This document shows, in pieces, positions 9,096 to 18,267 of a DNA stretch of 64,000 nt. The notes below the pieces were generated by a model. That model worked only from the letters and a program-made list of their open reading frames with translations. It was not told where the DNA came from and did not search any database. A program made the position numbers and the translations under genes. How positions within the stretch are numbered: position 1 is the first letter of the stretch; each line of letters starts with the position of its first letter. Location: NCBI RefSeq assembly GCF_012844345.1, contig NZ_CP051625.1, forward strand, positions 496,001-560,000, read 5' to 3'. Source of the stretch: Pseudomonas sp. gcc21. GTDB lineage: Bacteria; Pseudomonadota; Gammaproteobacteria; Pseudomonadales; Pseudomonadaceae.

Positions 9096-9785
9096 TCAGC
9101 TTTCCTTCGTGGTGGCCGAGTGTGACGTGGTTCTCGTTAACCCCAGGCCGAGCAAAGCCGTGACCAACACAGCGAACAGGGCGATGGATCCGGACGCGCC
9201 CAGTACCTGCAATGTGATCGCCGAAATCAGCAACAAGAGCGCGGGAAGGATGATGGCGATCCAGAGGGCCAGGCCGCGCAACATGATCAGTATCAGACCC
9301 AGGGTGGTCATAGCGGTGGGGTCGGGATGAATGCCGAATACCTCTGCCTGATACCACGATTTGCCGGTTAGCGGTCCCAGCAGCGGCAGCACGGTCAGGC
9401 CGAACAGGACGATTGCGATACCGATAACGGCCGGCGGGCTGGTGGGGTGGGATGCTCTATCCAGTCCAGACCCGGTCAGCGCTATCAAGACCAGCAACAA
9501 GCCCTGAGCGATGAGGGCGTAGCCAATATAACCGCCGGCCCAGTTGAGTTCTGCATAGCGCTGAATAAAGAACGCAACGCCAATGAATGCCCAGAGCGGA
9601 GCGTGCAGCAGGCAGGCAAGCCGAAGTCGGCCTTTCAGCGCGAGTACAACCGAGGCTGCGCCCAGCGCGACTGTCAGCAGGTGCAAAGGCCAGAACGTCT
9701 CGCCCATGCGCTCCAGCAGGCGGAAGTACACGTCTGCGGTGAAGGGGATGAAGTCCTGCAGTTGGTAGGTCGCCCACTCGTTCAT
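9096..9785 (-). CDS. DUF6064 family membrane protein
   Basis: The 229-residue protein opens MNEWATYQLQDFIPFT and has about six membrane helices, the pattern of the DUF6064 family, whose function is unknown. Its start overlaps the stop of the aldo/keto reductase gene by four bases (ATGA), so the two are translationally coupled. Confidence 0.78.
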   Translation of the reverse strand: MNEWATYQLQDFIPFTADVYFRLLERMGETFWPLHLLTVALGAASVVLALKGRLRLACLLHAPLWAFIGVAFFIQRYAELNWAGGYIGYALIAQGLLLVLIALTGSGLDRASHPTSPPAVIGIAIVLFGLTVLPLLGPLTGKSWYQAEVFGIHPDPTAMTTLGLILIMLRGLALWIAIILPALLLLISAITLQVLGASGSIALFAVLVTALLGLGLTRTTSHSATTKES

Positions 9786-10693
9786 AGCGACTTGATGTAG
9801 GCGGCCATTCGCTGCCGTGCCTCGGTTGAAGGCATGGGGCCCTGGCCAGCGCGCATGTTTTCATGCAGATGCTCGACCTTGGTGGTCGCAGGGATGGCGC
9901 AGCTAATCGCCGGGTGGCTGACAATAAACTTCAGCAGAAAATCCGCCCAGGTGGCGCAGCCGCATTCGGTTATCGCCCACTCTGGCAGTGGCGTGTTGCG
10001 GCCTTTGAGGTTTCTGATCAGGCTGCCGCCATCGTATGGCCGGTTGGCGATCACTCTGACGCCGCGTTCCTGCGCCAGCGGCAATAGCCGGTCTTCTGCG
10101 TCGCGGTTAGCGATGTTGTAGGTGAGCTGAACGAAGTCGATATCTTCTGATGTGATGATCTGTTCGATCTCCCGATGGCGACGGCCGTGGGAGGTCGTGA
10201 TGCCGATATGGCCGATGCTGCCCTCGGTTTTCAGTTCCTTGAGCGCGGCCAGATGTTCGCGCCAGTCGGTCAGGTTGTGTACCTGCACAAGATCGAAGTG
10301 CTCGACATTCCAGCGGTCTTTTAACTCGGCCACCTGCTCGCGGGCTGAACCGCCAGCCGGGCTCCAGACTTTCTCTGCGGAAAACAGACTTTCAGGCGTG
10401 CCGAGCTGCTGTAACGCATAACCCATGACATCCGGCGCAGAGCCGTACATGGGTGAGGAGTCGATCAAGCCGCCGCCGTGTTGGAAAAACGCTTTCACCA
10501 CCTCGGTGCGGGCATCAAGCATTTCCGGGTCGCTGCCCACATTGAAGGTGCGCCAGGTGCCCAGGCCGATGCGGGGGAGCGCCTTAGGCTGTCCGCTTGT
10601 GTTGGCCCGCAGCGATACAGAAGGAAGCAGCATAGAAGCCAACGCCACGCCGATGAGCTTGAGGCTTTGTCTGCGTGAGATGCGGTGGTTCAT
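9782..10693 (-). CDS. Aldo/keto reductase with Tat signal
   Basis: The 303-residue protein starts with a twin-arginine signal (RRQSLKLIG at residues 7-15, then a hydrophobic stretch ending LRA), so it should be folded in the cytoplasm and exported by Tat. The mature part is an aldo/keto reductase barrel: GLGTWRTFNV near the start, the active-site region DSSPMYG (Asp and Tyr), then the HFDLVQVHN strand. The periplasmic location is odd for an NADPH enzyme; similar Tat-exported members exist in Pseudomonas. First gene of a probable three-gene operon. Confidence 0.87.
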   Translation of the reverse strand: MNHRISRRQSLKLIGVALASMLLPSVSLRANTSGQPKALPRIGLGTWRTFNVGSDPEMLDARTEVVKAFFQHGGGLIDSSPMYGSAPDVMGYALQQLGTPESLFSAEKVWSPAGGSAREQVAELKDRWNVEHFDLVQVHNLTDWREHLAALKELKTEGSIGHIGITTSHGRRHREIEQIITSEDIDFVQLTYNIANRDAEDRLLPLAQERGVRVIANRPYDGGSLIRNLKGRNTPLPEWAITECGCATWADFLLKFIVSHPAISCAIPATTKVEHLHENMRAGQGPMPSTEARQRMAAYIKSL

Positions 10694-10787
10694 AGCGACC
10701 GCTTCCCGTTTCCATCAATCGGCGCCCTGTTGGCGACGCCTGCCTGGATATCAGTCTAGCCAACCCTGTTTGGGTCGACACCGGAGG

Positions 10788-11831
10788 CTAAACTGGTGTG
10801 TTCGGCATGTCGGCGGCCAGCCGTTCGAGGAACATCGCCAGTGCAACTTCCTCAGCTTTCAAACCCTTGCGCACGCGCGGCTTGGGCAGTTTGGTTAACT
10901 CGCCGAGGCTGAAATGCTCAAGCACGGCGGGGTGGATATAGCATTTGCGGCATACGGCGGGGGTGTTTCCCAGTTGCCTGGCAACCTCCTTGACCACCGC
11001 AACCACGTGCTGTTTTGCATGCGATTCTGGCTGCCATTCCAGCTCTCGGAGTACCGCCAGTGCGATCGCCGTTCCGGCCCAGGTGCGGTAATCCTTCGCC
11101 GTGAAGTCCGCCCCGGTAAGGCTGTGCAGGTAGTCATTGACGTCGGAGGAGGTGACGGTATGGCGCTCACCATTTTCGTCCAGATACTGGAAGAGATCCT
11201 GTCCCGGTAGTTCCTGGCAGCGTTTGACCACTCTGGCCAAACGTCGGTCTTTCACGCTGATCTGATGCTCGACGCCGCTTTTCCCGCGGAACTGGAACTT
11301 GATCTCACTGCCCTTGATATCGACATGGCGGGTGCGCAGGGTGGTCAGCCCGTAGGACTTGTTTTCTTTCGCGTACTGAGCATTGCCGACGCGAATGAGC
11401 GTGGCATCCAGCAGCATCACCACGGTTGCCAGGACTTTTTCGCGGGTGAACCCGGGCTCCGCCATTTTCGCTTCCAGCTGCTTGCGCAGTTTTGGCAGCG
11501 CCTTGCCGAAGGCTTGCAGGCGCGCATATTTGTCGGCATCGCGTACTTCCCGCCAGCGTGGGTGGTAGCGGTATTGTTTGCGCCCGCGAGCGTCGCGACC
11601 GGTGGCTTGCAGGTGCCCGCGCGGGTCTGAACAGATCCATACGTCGGTGTAGGCGGGCGGCACAGCCAAGGAATCGAGGCGTTTGATCTCGTCAGGGTCA
11701 GTGATGCGCTCACCCTTGGCACTGAAATAGCGGAACTTGCCGCGGTATTTCTTGCGGCTGATGCCGGGTTGGGTGTCGTCGACGTAATGCAGGTCGCGAG
11801 GCAGATCGGTTTGCAACGCGGAGTCGGGCAT
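10788..11831 (-). CDS. DNA topoisomerase IB (poxvirus type)
   Basis: This 347-residue enzyme relaxes supercoils by a transient 3'-phosphotyrosyl bond. The catalytic set is complete: Arg147, Lys184, Arg249 (in KDYRTWAGT), Asn289 and the nucleophile Tyr298 (CYIHP). These match, by regular spacing, the five residues I recall from the Deinococcus enzyme, where Asn replaces the poxviral His. The N-terminal domain (HYVDDTQPGISRKKYRGKF) is the standard bacterial one. It is a monocistronic minus-strand gene. Confidence 0.93.
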   Translation of the reverse strand: MPDSALQTDLPRDLHYVDDTQPGISRKKYRGKFRYFSAKGERITDPDEIKRLDSLAVPPAYTDVWICSDPRGHLQATGRDARGRKQYRYHPRWREVRDADKYARLQAFGKALPKLRKQLEAKMAEPGFTREKVLATVVMLLDATLIRVGNAQYAKENKSYGLTTLRTRHVDIKGSEIKFQFRGKSGVEHQISVKDRRLARVVKRCQELPGQDLFQYLDENGERHTVTSSDVNDYLHSLTGADFTAKDYRTWAGTAIALAVLRELEWQPESHAKQHVVAVVKEVARQLGNTPAVCRKCYIHPAVLEHFSLGELTKLPKPRVRKGLKAEEVALAMFLERLAADMPNTPV

Positions 11832-12175
11832 GGGTTGTTTCCCTGTCTACACTTCAGGCGGGTATATCTGATTGACCGCTGCGTTTTGCAGTTGTGCCAG
11901 TAAGGATGGGAACAAAGTGCTCAGTTTCGTTTCCTGGCCTGGGGTTGAGCCCATGACCGAACAGGCTTGACTGGCGTTCCTTCGATTAATGCCTGCGTTC
12001 GGTTATTTGAAGTTTACCGGTGAGGCGTTTGGATCGGGTCTGGCTGGCAATTGAAGCGGTTAGATTCCAGGCCCGAGGTCGACCGGTTCTCGTCTCAGTT
12101 CGCGTGAGATTGTCTCGATCCAGTCGTTATGCATTATTGGTCTGCACATCCTGATCACTGCTGGAGATCCAGAAC
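11832..12175. other. Intergenic region, nothing recognised
   Basis: A 344-bp gap between divergent genes (topoisomerase IB and a small membrane protein). It must contain both promoters, but I see no convincing -35/-10 pair, RNA gene or ORF. Confidence 0.4.
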
Positions 12176-12568
12176 ATGCAGAAAGTTATCGCCGGCCTGC
12201 TGGTGCTTGTCGGCATTATCCATCTGCTCCCCGTTTCTGGTGTGCTCGGAGTGGACAGCCTGGCTGCCTTGTATGGCGTGTCGCTGGGCGAGCCCAACCT
12301 TGAGATCCTGATGCGGCATCGTGCAATTCTGTTTGGATTGCTTGGTCTGTTTCTGGTCTACGCGGCGTTCAGGCCGGGGCTGCAATTGCTGGCGATAGGT
12401 GCGGGCTTCATCAGTGTGGTGTCATTTATCGCCATCGCATGGGCGGTGGGGGATTACAACGAGGCGATCGGCAGGGTGGTGATGGCGGACGTGGTTGCGG
12501 CTGTTGCGCTTGTTGTTGCCGGGGCTGTGTGCGCTGTTAGTCGCAATGAAAAACGCGCCGGGGTGTAA
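12176..12568 (+). CDS. Small four-helix membrane protein
   Basis: A 130-residue protein with four membrane segments. The motif VGIIHLLPVSGVLG followed by ALYGV and MRHRAILFGLLG is common to a Pseudomonas family of unknown role, sometimes mislabelled phosphopantetheine adenylyltransferase; no nucleotidyltransferase motif is present. It is similar in build to DUF4345/DoxX-like proteins. Confidence 0.75.
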   Translation: MQKVIAGLLVLVGIIHLLPVSGVLGVDSLAALYGVSLGEPNLEILMRHRAILFGLLGLFLVYAAFRPGLQLLAIGAGFISVVSFIAIAWAVGDYNEAIGRVVMADVVAAVALVVAGAVCAVSRNEKRAGV

Positions 12569-12815
12569 CCATTCGGCCGGGATTGCGGCGGTCTTGTTGA
12601 GTGTTGGGCGGTAGTCCGCGCAGGGGTGAATAATATTTATGTTGCTATGTCGCGGCGATGCTGTACATTGGGCGCCAGCTTGAAAGACAGTCTTTAGTTC
12701 AGATCTTTGCTTCGCAGTATCGCTAGTCGTGCTCGTCCTGAAGTGTCTAAGTTACCGCATCTCTCCAGCATTCCGGTCCATATGGGCCATCACTTGTCAA
12801 TTCAGGATGTACATC
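12569..12815 (+). promoter_or_regulatory. Probable long 5' leader of the cold-shock gene
   Basis: 247 bp separate the upstream stop from the cold-shock start. CspA-type genes typically have a long structured 5' leader that controls translation by temperature. No promoter can be fixed with confidence here; the AGGA at 12804-12807 is the ribosome binding site that selects the ATG at 12816. Confidence 0.35.
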
Positions 12816-13025
12816 ATGTCTACTACCACTACTGGCACCGTAAAATGGTTTAACGAAGCAAAAGGCTTTGGTTTCATCGAACAGGCATCCGGTCCGGATG
12901 TGTTCGCACATTTCAGTGCCATCAGCGGCTCGGGTTTCAAAACCCTCGCTGAAGGTCAGCGCGTTGAGTTCACGCTCACGCAGGGCCAGAAAGGCCCGCA
13001 AGCTGAAAACATCGTCGCCGTCTAA
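12816..13025 (+). CDS. Cold-shock protein, CspA family
   Basis: The 69-residue single-stranded nucleic-acid-binding protein has RNP1 (KGFGFIEQ) and the RNP2 region (DVFAHFSAI). It acts as an RNA chaperone. The start at 12816 gives the family's usual length and has AGGA eight bases upstream; in-frame starts at 12807 and 12729 would extend into non-conserved sequence. A strong terminator follows 37 bp after the stop. Confidence 0.95.
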   Translation: MSTTTTGTVKWFNEAKGFGFIEQASGPDVFAHFSAISGSGFKTLAEGQRVEFTLTQGQKGPQAENIVAV

Positions 13026-13062
13026 GCCCCCGGGTGCCTTGAGCACCTGAGCGCGAAGAACC

Positions 13063-13090
13063 AAAAAGCCCAGCGAATGTTGGGCTTTTT
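13063..13090 (+). terminator. Rho-independent terminator after csp
   Basis: AAAAAGCCCA (13063-13072), an eight-base loop, and TGGGCTTTTT (13081-13090) form a perfect stem with A and T tracts on both sides, so it can work in both directions, including for the convergent molybdoenzyme gene. Confidence 0.9.
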
Positions 13091-13192
13091 GTTGGGCGGT
13101 CGATAAGCCTCAGTTGAGGCCGTGATGTAGCTAGCGAGGCACAGTATGGCTGTGCCCTGACCAGAGTCATCACGGTCTGGCGGTAGTCCGAA

Positions 13193-16100
13193 TCAAACAG
13201 CTACCACCGATACCGGAATGCCGTTGAATACCGCGTTGCCGGACAGTACATCGACGACCTGATCATCAGTGATGTCGTTGACGTTGATGCCCGGATTGCT
13301 CTGCGCCACCCGCAGGCTCACACCTTCACGGTCATGACCCCAGCCATGGGGCAGGCTGACCACGCCCGGCATGATGTCGTCGCTGATTTGCACGCTGACC
13401 AGCAGCTCACCGGTGCGCGACATGATGCGTGCCTGCTTGCCGGTTTCCAGTCCCAGACGCGCGGCGTCGGCCGGGTTGATCATCAAAGCGCAGCGGTCGG
13501 ACCCTTTCACCAGGCGCTGACTGTTGTGCATCCAGGAATTGTTGGTACGCAGGTCGCGACGACCGATCAGCATCAACTCACTGCGCTCAGTGCCGCGCAG
13601 ATCAGCCAGGGCACGACCCAGGTCGGTGACCAGCTCGGTGGGTGTCAGGTGCAGCGTGTTGTCAGCGGTGAACAGGTAGCCGGGGAAGGACTCGCGCATC
13701 GGCCCCAGATCAAGGCCATGCGGGTAGCGCTTGAGTACTTCAAGGCTGAGCGGCTCGTCACGCTGCACCGGCTCGCCACTGTTGTATTCAGTAAAGCCCT
13801 GCCCATATGGCCCGGTTTTCAGGCCATGGTCGAGAATCTGTTCCGGGGTGGGTGCTTTGCGTGCCGGCGCGCCGTCGGGATTTTTCAGGGCCATGATCCG
13901 GTCGGTAAGACCCTGGACGATGTCCCAGTCACCACGCGCGTCTTCCGCCGGCTCGAACACAGGGTCACTGAAGCGTGCCAGATTGCGCACTGCGAGCATG
14001 TTGAAGACGATGTCGTACTGCTCGTGTTCCAGCGGGCCGGTAGGCGGCAGGATGATGTCGGCATGCCGTGAGGTTTCGTTCAGATAGAAATCGATCGAGA
14101 CCATGAATTCGAGCTGTTCCAGCGCTTCATCCATTTGCCGCCCGTTGGGCGTGGACAGTACCGGGTTGCCCGCTACGCAGATAAAACCACGCACCTGACC
14201 TTCGCCAGGGGTGAGCATTTCCTCGGCGAGCGTGACGGCGGGGAAGTAGCTGTCAAATTCCGGCAAACCGCGGGCGCGGCTCTGATAGGTATTGAAGCTG
14301 CCCATGGGCCGGCTCTGCGCCTTGTTGAAAGCAGGCGTGGTGAACATCATGCCGCCAGGACGATCGAGGTTACCGGTCAGGATGTTCAGTACCAGCATCA
14401 GCCAGTGGTTGAGCGCGCCGTAGCTCTGAGTGGCGACACCCATGCGGCCGTAACACACGGCGCATTCGGCAGCCGCGAAGTCTTCGGCGATGCGTTTGAT
14501 GTCTTCGACGGCAATCCCGCAACGGGCGCTGACCTGCTCAAGTGATATACCGTCGAACAGCGGCTCCAGAGCATCCCAGTTATCGGCCAGTTCCCGCAGG
14601 CGGCCGGGTTTGGTCAGGCCCTTGTCGAGCACGTGGCGGATCAGGCCGAGCAGGAAGAAGGCATCGGTACCCGGGCGGATAAACAGATGCTGGTCCACAT
14701 AACGCGCAGACTCGGTGCGACGCGGATCAACGAGAATGATCTTGCCGCCGCGTTCGCGAATATTTTCCATGCGCTTGAGAATGTCGCCGGCTGTCATCAG
14801 GCTGCCATTGGATACCGCAGGGTTGGCGCCGAGCATCAGCATGTATTGGGTGCGGTCAATGTCCGGAATGGTAAACAGCGTGCTGTGACCGAACATCAGG
14901 TAGGACACCAGCTGATGCGGCATCTGATCCAGCGATGCGGCCGAGGAAATATTGCGGGTGCCAATGGCCTTGCGTAACGAGCCGGACGCCATCATCAGGC
15001 CAAGGTTATGGGACGCAGGATTACCCCAGTACCCGGCGATGGAATCGTTGCCGTGGCGCTGCTGAATATCGACCAGTTTGGCAGCAACCTTGTCCAGCGC
15101 GCTGTCCCAGTCGATGGGCAGCCACTCGCCGTTGACCTTTTCCAGCGGGGTGCGCAGGCGGTCCGGGTCGGTGTGCAGGTCCTGCAGGGAATAGCCCTTG
15201 GGGCAGATGTGCCCCAGGCTGTGCGGATCGTCCGGATCACCGGCGATGGACAGAATCTGCTCGCCCTGGGTTTTGATGACCACGCCGCACATGGCTTCAC
15301 ATAGCGTGCACGCACGATGGTGGGTTTTTACCGGCATCCGCGCCTGCTCGGCCTCGCGTGCGCGCGCGTCGCGGATGACTGTCAGCATCTCTTCGATATT
15401 GACGATCTTGCGGCGTGTCCGCCCCTGGGACCGACCGCGAGCCTGTTCGTGCTGATCCAGCAGACGCCAGTCTGCCAGGCTGACGGTGTCCACCTGTCGG
15501 GCTTTCAGCAGCATATCAATGTCTTCGTCACCGACGGCCGGCAGGCTGCTGCCCAGATCATCCAGAAGGCGCTGTACGCTTTCGGTCGCACACTGACGGT
15601 TGCTGCCGATCACGCCGCTGGCGCCGCGTTTGATCCAGCCTGCAACATAATCGCGGGCGTCAGCGTGGCCAGTGATGCGTCCCTGCTCGTGCTGAATCAC
15701 GCCACGGCCAGTATCGAAGGGCAGCTCGTCAATGGCTGAGCCCTGATAGCCGATGGCGTGCACCACAAGGCTGGCCGGTATATCCAGCGTCTGTTCAGAG
15801 AGGCGGGCTATCAGATCGCCCTGATCATTGCGGACCAGTTCGGTGCGTTGCGCATGCACGGTGCTGACCTGGCCGTTGTCGGCGCTGAAGCCGGTCGGGC
15901 TGGTATAAAACATGAAGCGAATGCGCTTGCCTTCAGCCTGTGGGCGAGCCGCGATTTCACGCAACAGGATGAGGTTCTGACGCGCCTCGGCGAATTCGGG
16001 CTGCTCAAGCTGGCGCGCGGTGGCGTCGTCCAGCTCAAGATCTGCCGGATCGACCAGCAATTGCAGGCCATCAATGCCCATCAGCTGCTCGAGTTCCTTG

Positions 16101-17002
16101 GGTGTGAAAGCGGCCTGTGCCGGACCACGGCGAGCCAGCAGACGTACTTCTTCAATGCCACTGGCGGCCAGAGCATGCAGTGCGTCATCTGCAATATCGG
16201 TCTTGGCCAGTTGATCTTGTGGCAGCACCAGCAGGCGGGCGATATCCAGCGCCACGTTACCGATGCCGATGATTACCGCCGTGGGGCCAGCCAGCGCAGG
16301 GGCAAGCTGGGCTTCGTCAGGATGGCCGTTGTACCAGCCGACAAAGTTGGACGAGCCGAATATGTTCTTGCTGTCTGCACCCGGCAGACTGAGCGCTCGG
16401 CTCTGGGAGCCGCCGGTGGCGTATACCACGCCATGGTAGTGCTGGCGCAGCTCGGCGCTGGATAGATCCTGGCCGATGTGCACGTTACCGAAGAAGCGGA
16501 ATTGCGCCGACTCAGCGATGCGCTCGAAACCGGCTGTAACGGACTTGATGCGCGGGTGGTCGGGCGCCACACCGTAGCGGACCAGGCCGAATGGCGTCGG
16601 CAGGCGCTCGAACATGTCGATACGCGCCGCAGGCATCTGCTTCATCAGGGCCTCTGCGGCGTAAAAGCCGCTGGGGCCCGAGCCGACAATGGCAAAGCGA
16701 GCGGGCAGGCGGGCGAGTGGGCTCGCTGCATGCTGGCCGGTCTGGATGCTTTCGCGAATGACCGGATGTGTCTTGGCGCCTTCCGCGTTCAACGTAATAA
16801 AGGACTGTTGATCTTCCGGCACCATGCTGCGCGGGAAAATCGCGCCTTCGGGGCAGGCCGAGACGCAGGCGTTGCAATCGATGCAGGTGTCGGGGTCAAT
16901 GAACAGCATTTCCGGCGCTTCGCGGAAAGCCTCGACCGGGCACACATCAACGCAACTGGTGTGTTTATTGCCGATACAGCTCTGGGTCACTACGTATGCC
17001 AT
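13193..17002 (-). CDS. Ferredoxin / FAD-NAD(P) reductase / molybdopterin oxidoreductase fusion
   Basis: One 1269-residue chain carries three redox modules. Residues 1-57 are a seven-iron type ferredoxin (Cys9, 17, 21, then Cys40, 43, 46, 50). Residues ~100-545 are an FprA-like ferredoxin-NADP reductase with FAD loop GSGPSG (107-112) and an NAD(P) fold near IIGIGNVALD. Residues ~560-1269 are a molybdopterin oxidoreductase with a 4Fe-4S site (Cys565, 568, 572, 600) and a C-terminal cofactor-binding domain. Electrons could pass between NAD(P)H, FAD, clusters and Mo within one protein; the substrate is unknown. No Sec/Cys ligand is seen; Asp692 aligns by eye with it. The ATG at 17002 has GGAG upstream; a longer ORF from 17167 runs into the divergent regulator's promoter. 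Confidence 0.88.
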   Translation of the reverse strand: MAYVVTQSCIGNKHTSCVDVCPVEAFREAPEMLFIDPDTCIDCNACVSACPEGAIFPRSMVPEDQQSFITLNAEGAKTHPVIRESIQTGQHAASPLARLPARFAIVGSGPSGFYAAEALMKQMPAARIDMFERLPTPFGLVRYGVAPDHPRIKSVTAGFERIAESAQFRFFGNVHIGQDLSSAELRQHYHGVVYATGGSQSRALSLPGADSKNIFGSSNFVGWYNGHPDEAQLAPALAGPTAVIIGIGNVALDIARLLVLPQDQLAKTDIADDALHALAASGIEEVRLLARRGPAQAAFTPKELEQLMGIDGLQLLVDPADLELDDATARQLEQPEFAEARQNLILLREIAARPQAEGKRIRFMFYTSPTGFSADNGQVSTVHAQRTELVRNDQGDLIARLSEQTLDIPASLVVHAIGYQGSAIDELPFDTGRGVIQHEQGRITGHADARDYVAGWIKRGASGVIGSNRQCATESVQRLLDDLGSSLPAVGDEDIDMLLKARQVDTVSLADWRLLDQHEQARGRSQGRTRRKIVNIEEMLTVIRDARAREAEQARMPVKTHHRACTLCEAMCGVVIKTQGEQILSIAGDPDDPHSLGHICPKGYSLQDLHTDPDRLRTPLEKVNGEWLPIDWDSALDKVAAKLVDIQQRHGNDSIAGYWGNPASHNLGLMMASGSLRKAIGTRNISSAASLDQMPHQLVSYLMFGHSTLFTIPDIDRTQYMLMLGANPAVSNGSLMTAGDILKRMENIRERGGKIILVDPRRTESARYVDQHLFIRPGTDAFFLLGLIRHVLDKGLTKPGRLRELADNWDALEPLFDGISLEQVSARCGIAVEDIKRIAEDFAAAECAVCYGRMGVATQSYGALNHWLMLVLNILTGNLDRPGGMMFTTPAFNKAQSRPMGSFNTYQSRARGLPEFDSYFPAVTLAEEMLTPGEGQVRGFICVAGNPVLSTPNGRQMDEALEQLEFMVSIDFYLNETSRHADIILPPTGPLEHEQYDIVFNMLAVRNLARFSDPVFEPAEDARGDWDIVQGLTDRIMALKNPDGAPARKAPTPEQILDHGLKTGPYGQGFTEYNSGEPVQRDEPLSLEVLKRYPHGLDLGPMRESFPGYLFTADNTLHLTPTELVTDLGRALADLRGTERSELMLIGRRDLRTNNSWMHNSQRLVKGSDRCALMINPADAARLGLETGKQARIMSRTGELLVSVQISDDIMPGVVSLPHGWGHDREGVSLRVAQSNPGINVNDITDDQVVDVLSGNAVFNGIPVSVVAV

Positions 17003-17117
17003 GGTCCGCTCCGCACGAGGGCTGGAAAAGGCAATATGATATGTCGGCACAGGCAGATTCGTATTGGCAGGAAGTGCCCGATTGACATTTCGTGCCAGCT
17101 TCCTGATAGTGCGTTTC

Positions 17118-18164
17118 ATGATCAGAACCGATTCCATTCCTTCCGGCTTTATAGAGACGCTGCGCAATTATGTGCGCGAGCGAAACCTGCCAGCGCCCGC
17201 ACTGATGGGCCAGCTGGATAGCGGATTGGAATTGCCAAGCGTGTCAGCCCTGCAGTTTTGCGAGTTGCTGGAGTCGGTATCGCAGCTCGATCCGGTTCAG
17301 GCGCTAGGCATTCGATTGGGGTTGGCGGCCGAGCCTCGGCAGTTTGGTGTGGTGGGCTATATGGTGTCGTCCTGCGGCACGCTGGGCCAGGCACTGGCGC
17401 GCTACGATCGTTATCACGCATTGCTGCAGGAAGGGCTGACTTCTCGCGCCCGGCTAAAGGACGGCGTGCTGCACATGCGCTGGACCCAGGCAGTGGCCAA
17501 TACGCCACCGGCTACCGAGTTCAGCCTGGCGGTTTTTGTCGCCCTGTGCCAGGCGCTCATTGGCCGGCCGGTGACCCCGGTTAGGGCAGGGTTGCCCTTT
17601 GCCCGGCCGCAGGATACGAACGTGTACCAGGCGCTGCTAGGCTGCCCGGTGGACTTCGATTGCAAGGCGATCGAATTGGCCCTGCCGGCGCACCTGTTAG
17701 CGCTGCCGGTTTCAAGCAAGGATCCTTACTTGTTGCGGCTTCTGGAGCAGCAGGCCCAGGCGCTGCTGAAGCAACAACCCCGGTTTGCAGGTGAGCAGGC
17801 GGGGGCGTTCTTTTCGCAGGTGCAGGAGCAGATCGTCGAATCGATGAAGAACGGTGATGTCAGCGCGGAATTGGTCGCAGCTGCCCTCGGGTGTTCCCTG
17901 CGTACTTTTTACCGTCAGCTACGCAGCGCCGGATACAGTTACCGCGGTCTTCTGGCACACACCCGCCACACTCTGGCCCGACAGTATCTGGCAGACCCGG
18001 CGCTGGCCCAGACAGATGTGGCATTGCTGCTGGGCTATTCCGAGCAAAGCTCTTTCATCCGTGCCTTCCGCAGTTGGACCGGCATGACGCCGGGCGAATA
18101 CCGTGGCGGCTTGGTGCGCGATGTCGAAGCGGGTGGATTGGGACTCGACGCGCTACCGCTTTGA
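17118..18164 (+). CDS. AraC family transcriptional regulator
   Basis: The 348-residue protein has the arabinose-binding-like N-terminal domain of the OruR/ArgR-type AraC subgroup and a C-terminal HTH_18 domain (ALGCSLRTFYRQLRSAG, then VALLLGYSEQSSFIRAFRSW). It is transcribed divergently from the molybdoenzyme fusion, 115 bp apart, and is its likely regulator. The ATG at 17118 is preferred over a TTG at 17064, but no strong Shine-Dalgarno marks either. Confidence 0.88.
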   Translation: MIRTDSIPSGFIETLRNYVRERNLPAPALMGQLDSGLELPSVSALQFCELLESVSQLDPVQALGIRLGLAAEPRQFGVVGYMVSSCGTLGQALARYDRYHALLQEGLTSRARLKDGVLHMRWTQAVANTPPATEFSLAVFVALCQALIGRPVTPVRAGLPFARPQDTNVYQALLGCPVDFDCKAIELALPAHLLALPVSSKDPYLLRLLEQQAQALLKQQPRFAGEQAGAFFSQVQEQIVESMKNGDVSAELVAAALGCSLRTFYRQLRSAGYSYRGLLAHTRHTLARQYLADPALAQTDVALLLGYSEQSSFIRAFRSWTGMTPGEYRGGLVRDVEAGGLGLDALPL

Positions 18165-18267
18165 ATTGAATCACGCGGGTTGCAAACAGGGCGCACGGAC
18201 TGCTGGAGGGTGCGGCGCTGATGTTACAATGCCGCGCTCTGTTAGATAGATCGCGACCGAGGGAAAC

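Noticed and set aside
10788..11831. Loss of the catalytic His in topoisomerase IB
   Set aside because: Asn289 at that place is normal for bacterial members, as in Deinococcus; all five residues are in register.
17064..17117. Upstream TTG start for the AraC regulator
   Set aside because: It would add 18 residues without conserved sequence or a ribosome binding site; ATG at 17118 preferred.
16478..17221. 247-residue plus-strand ORF opposite the molybdoenzyme fusion
   Set aside because: A shadow of the fusion gene's codon pattern; it also runs into the AraC gene.
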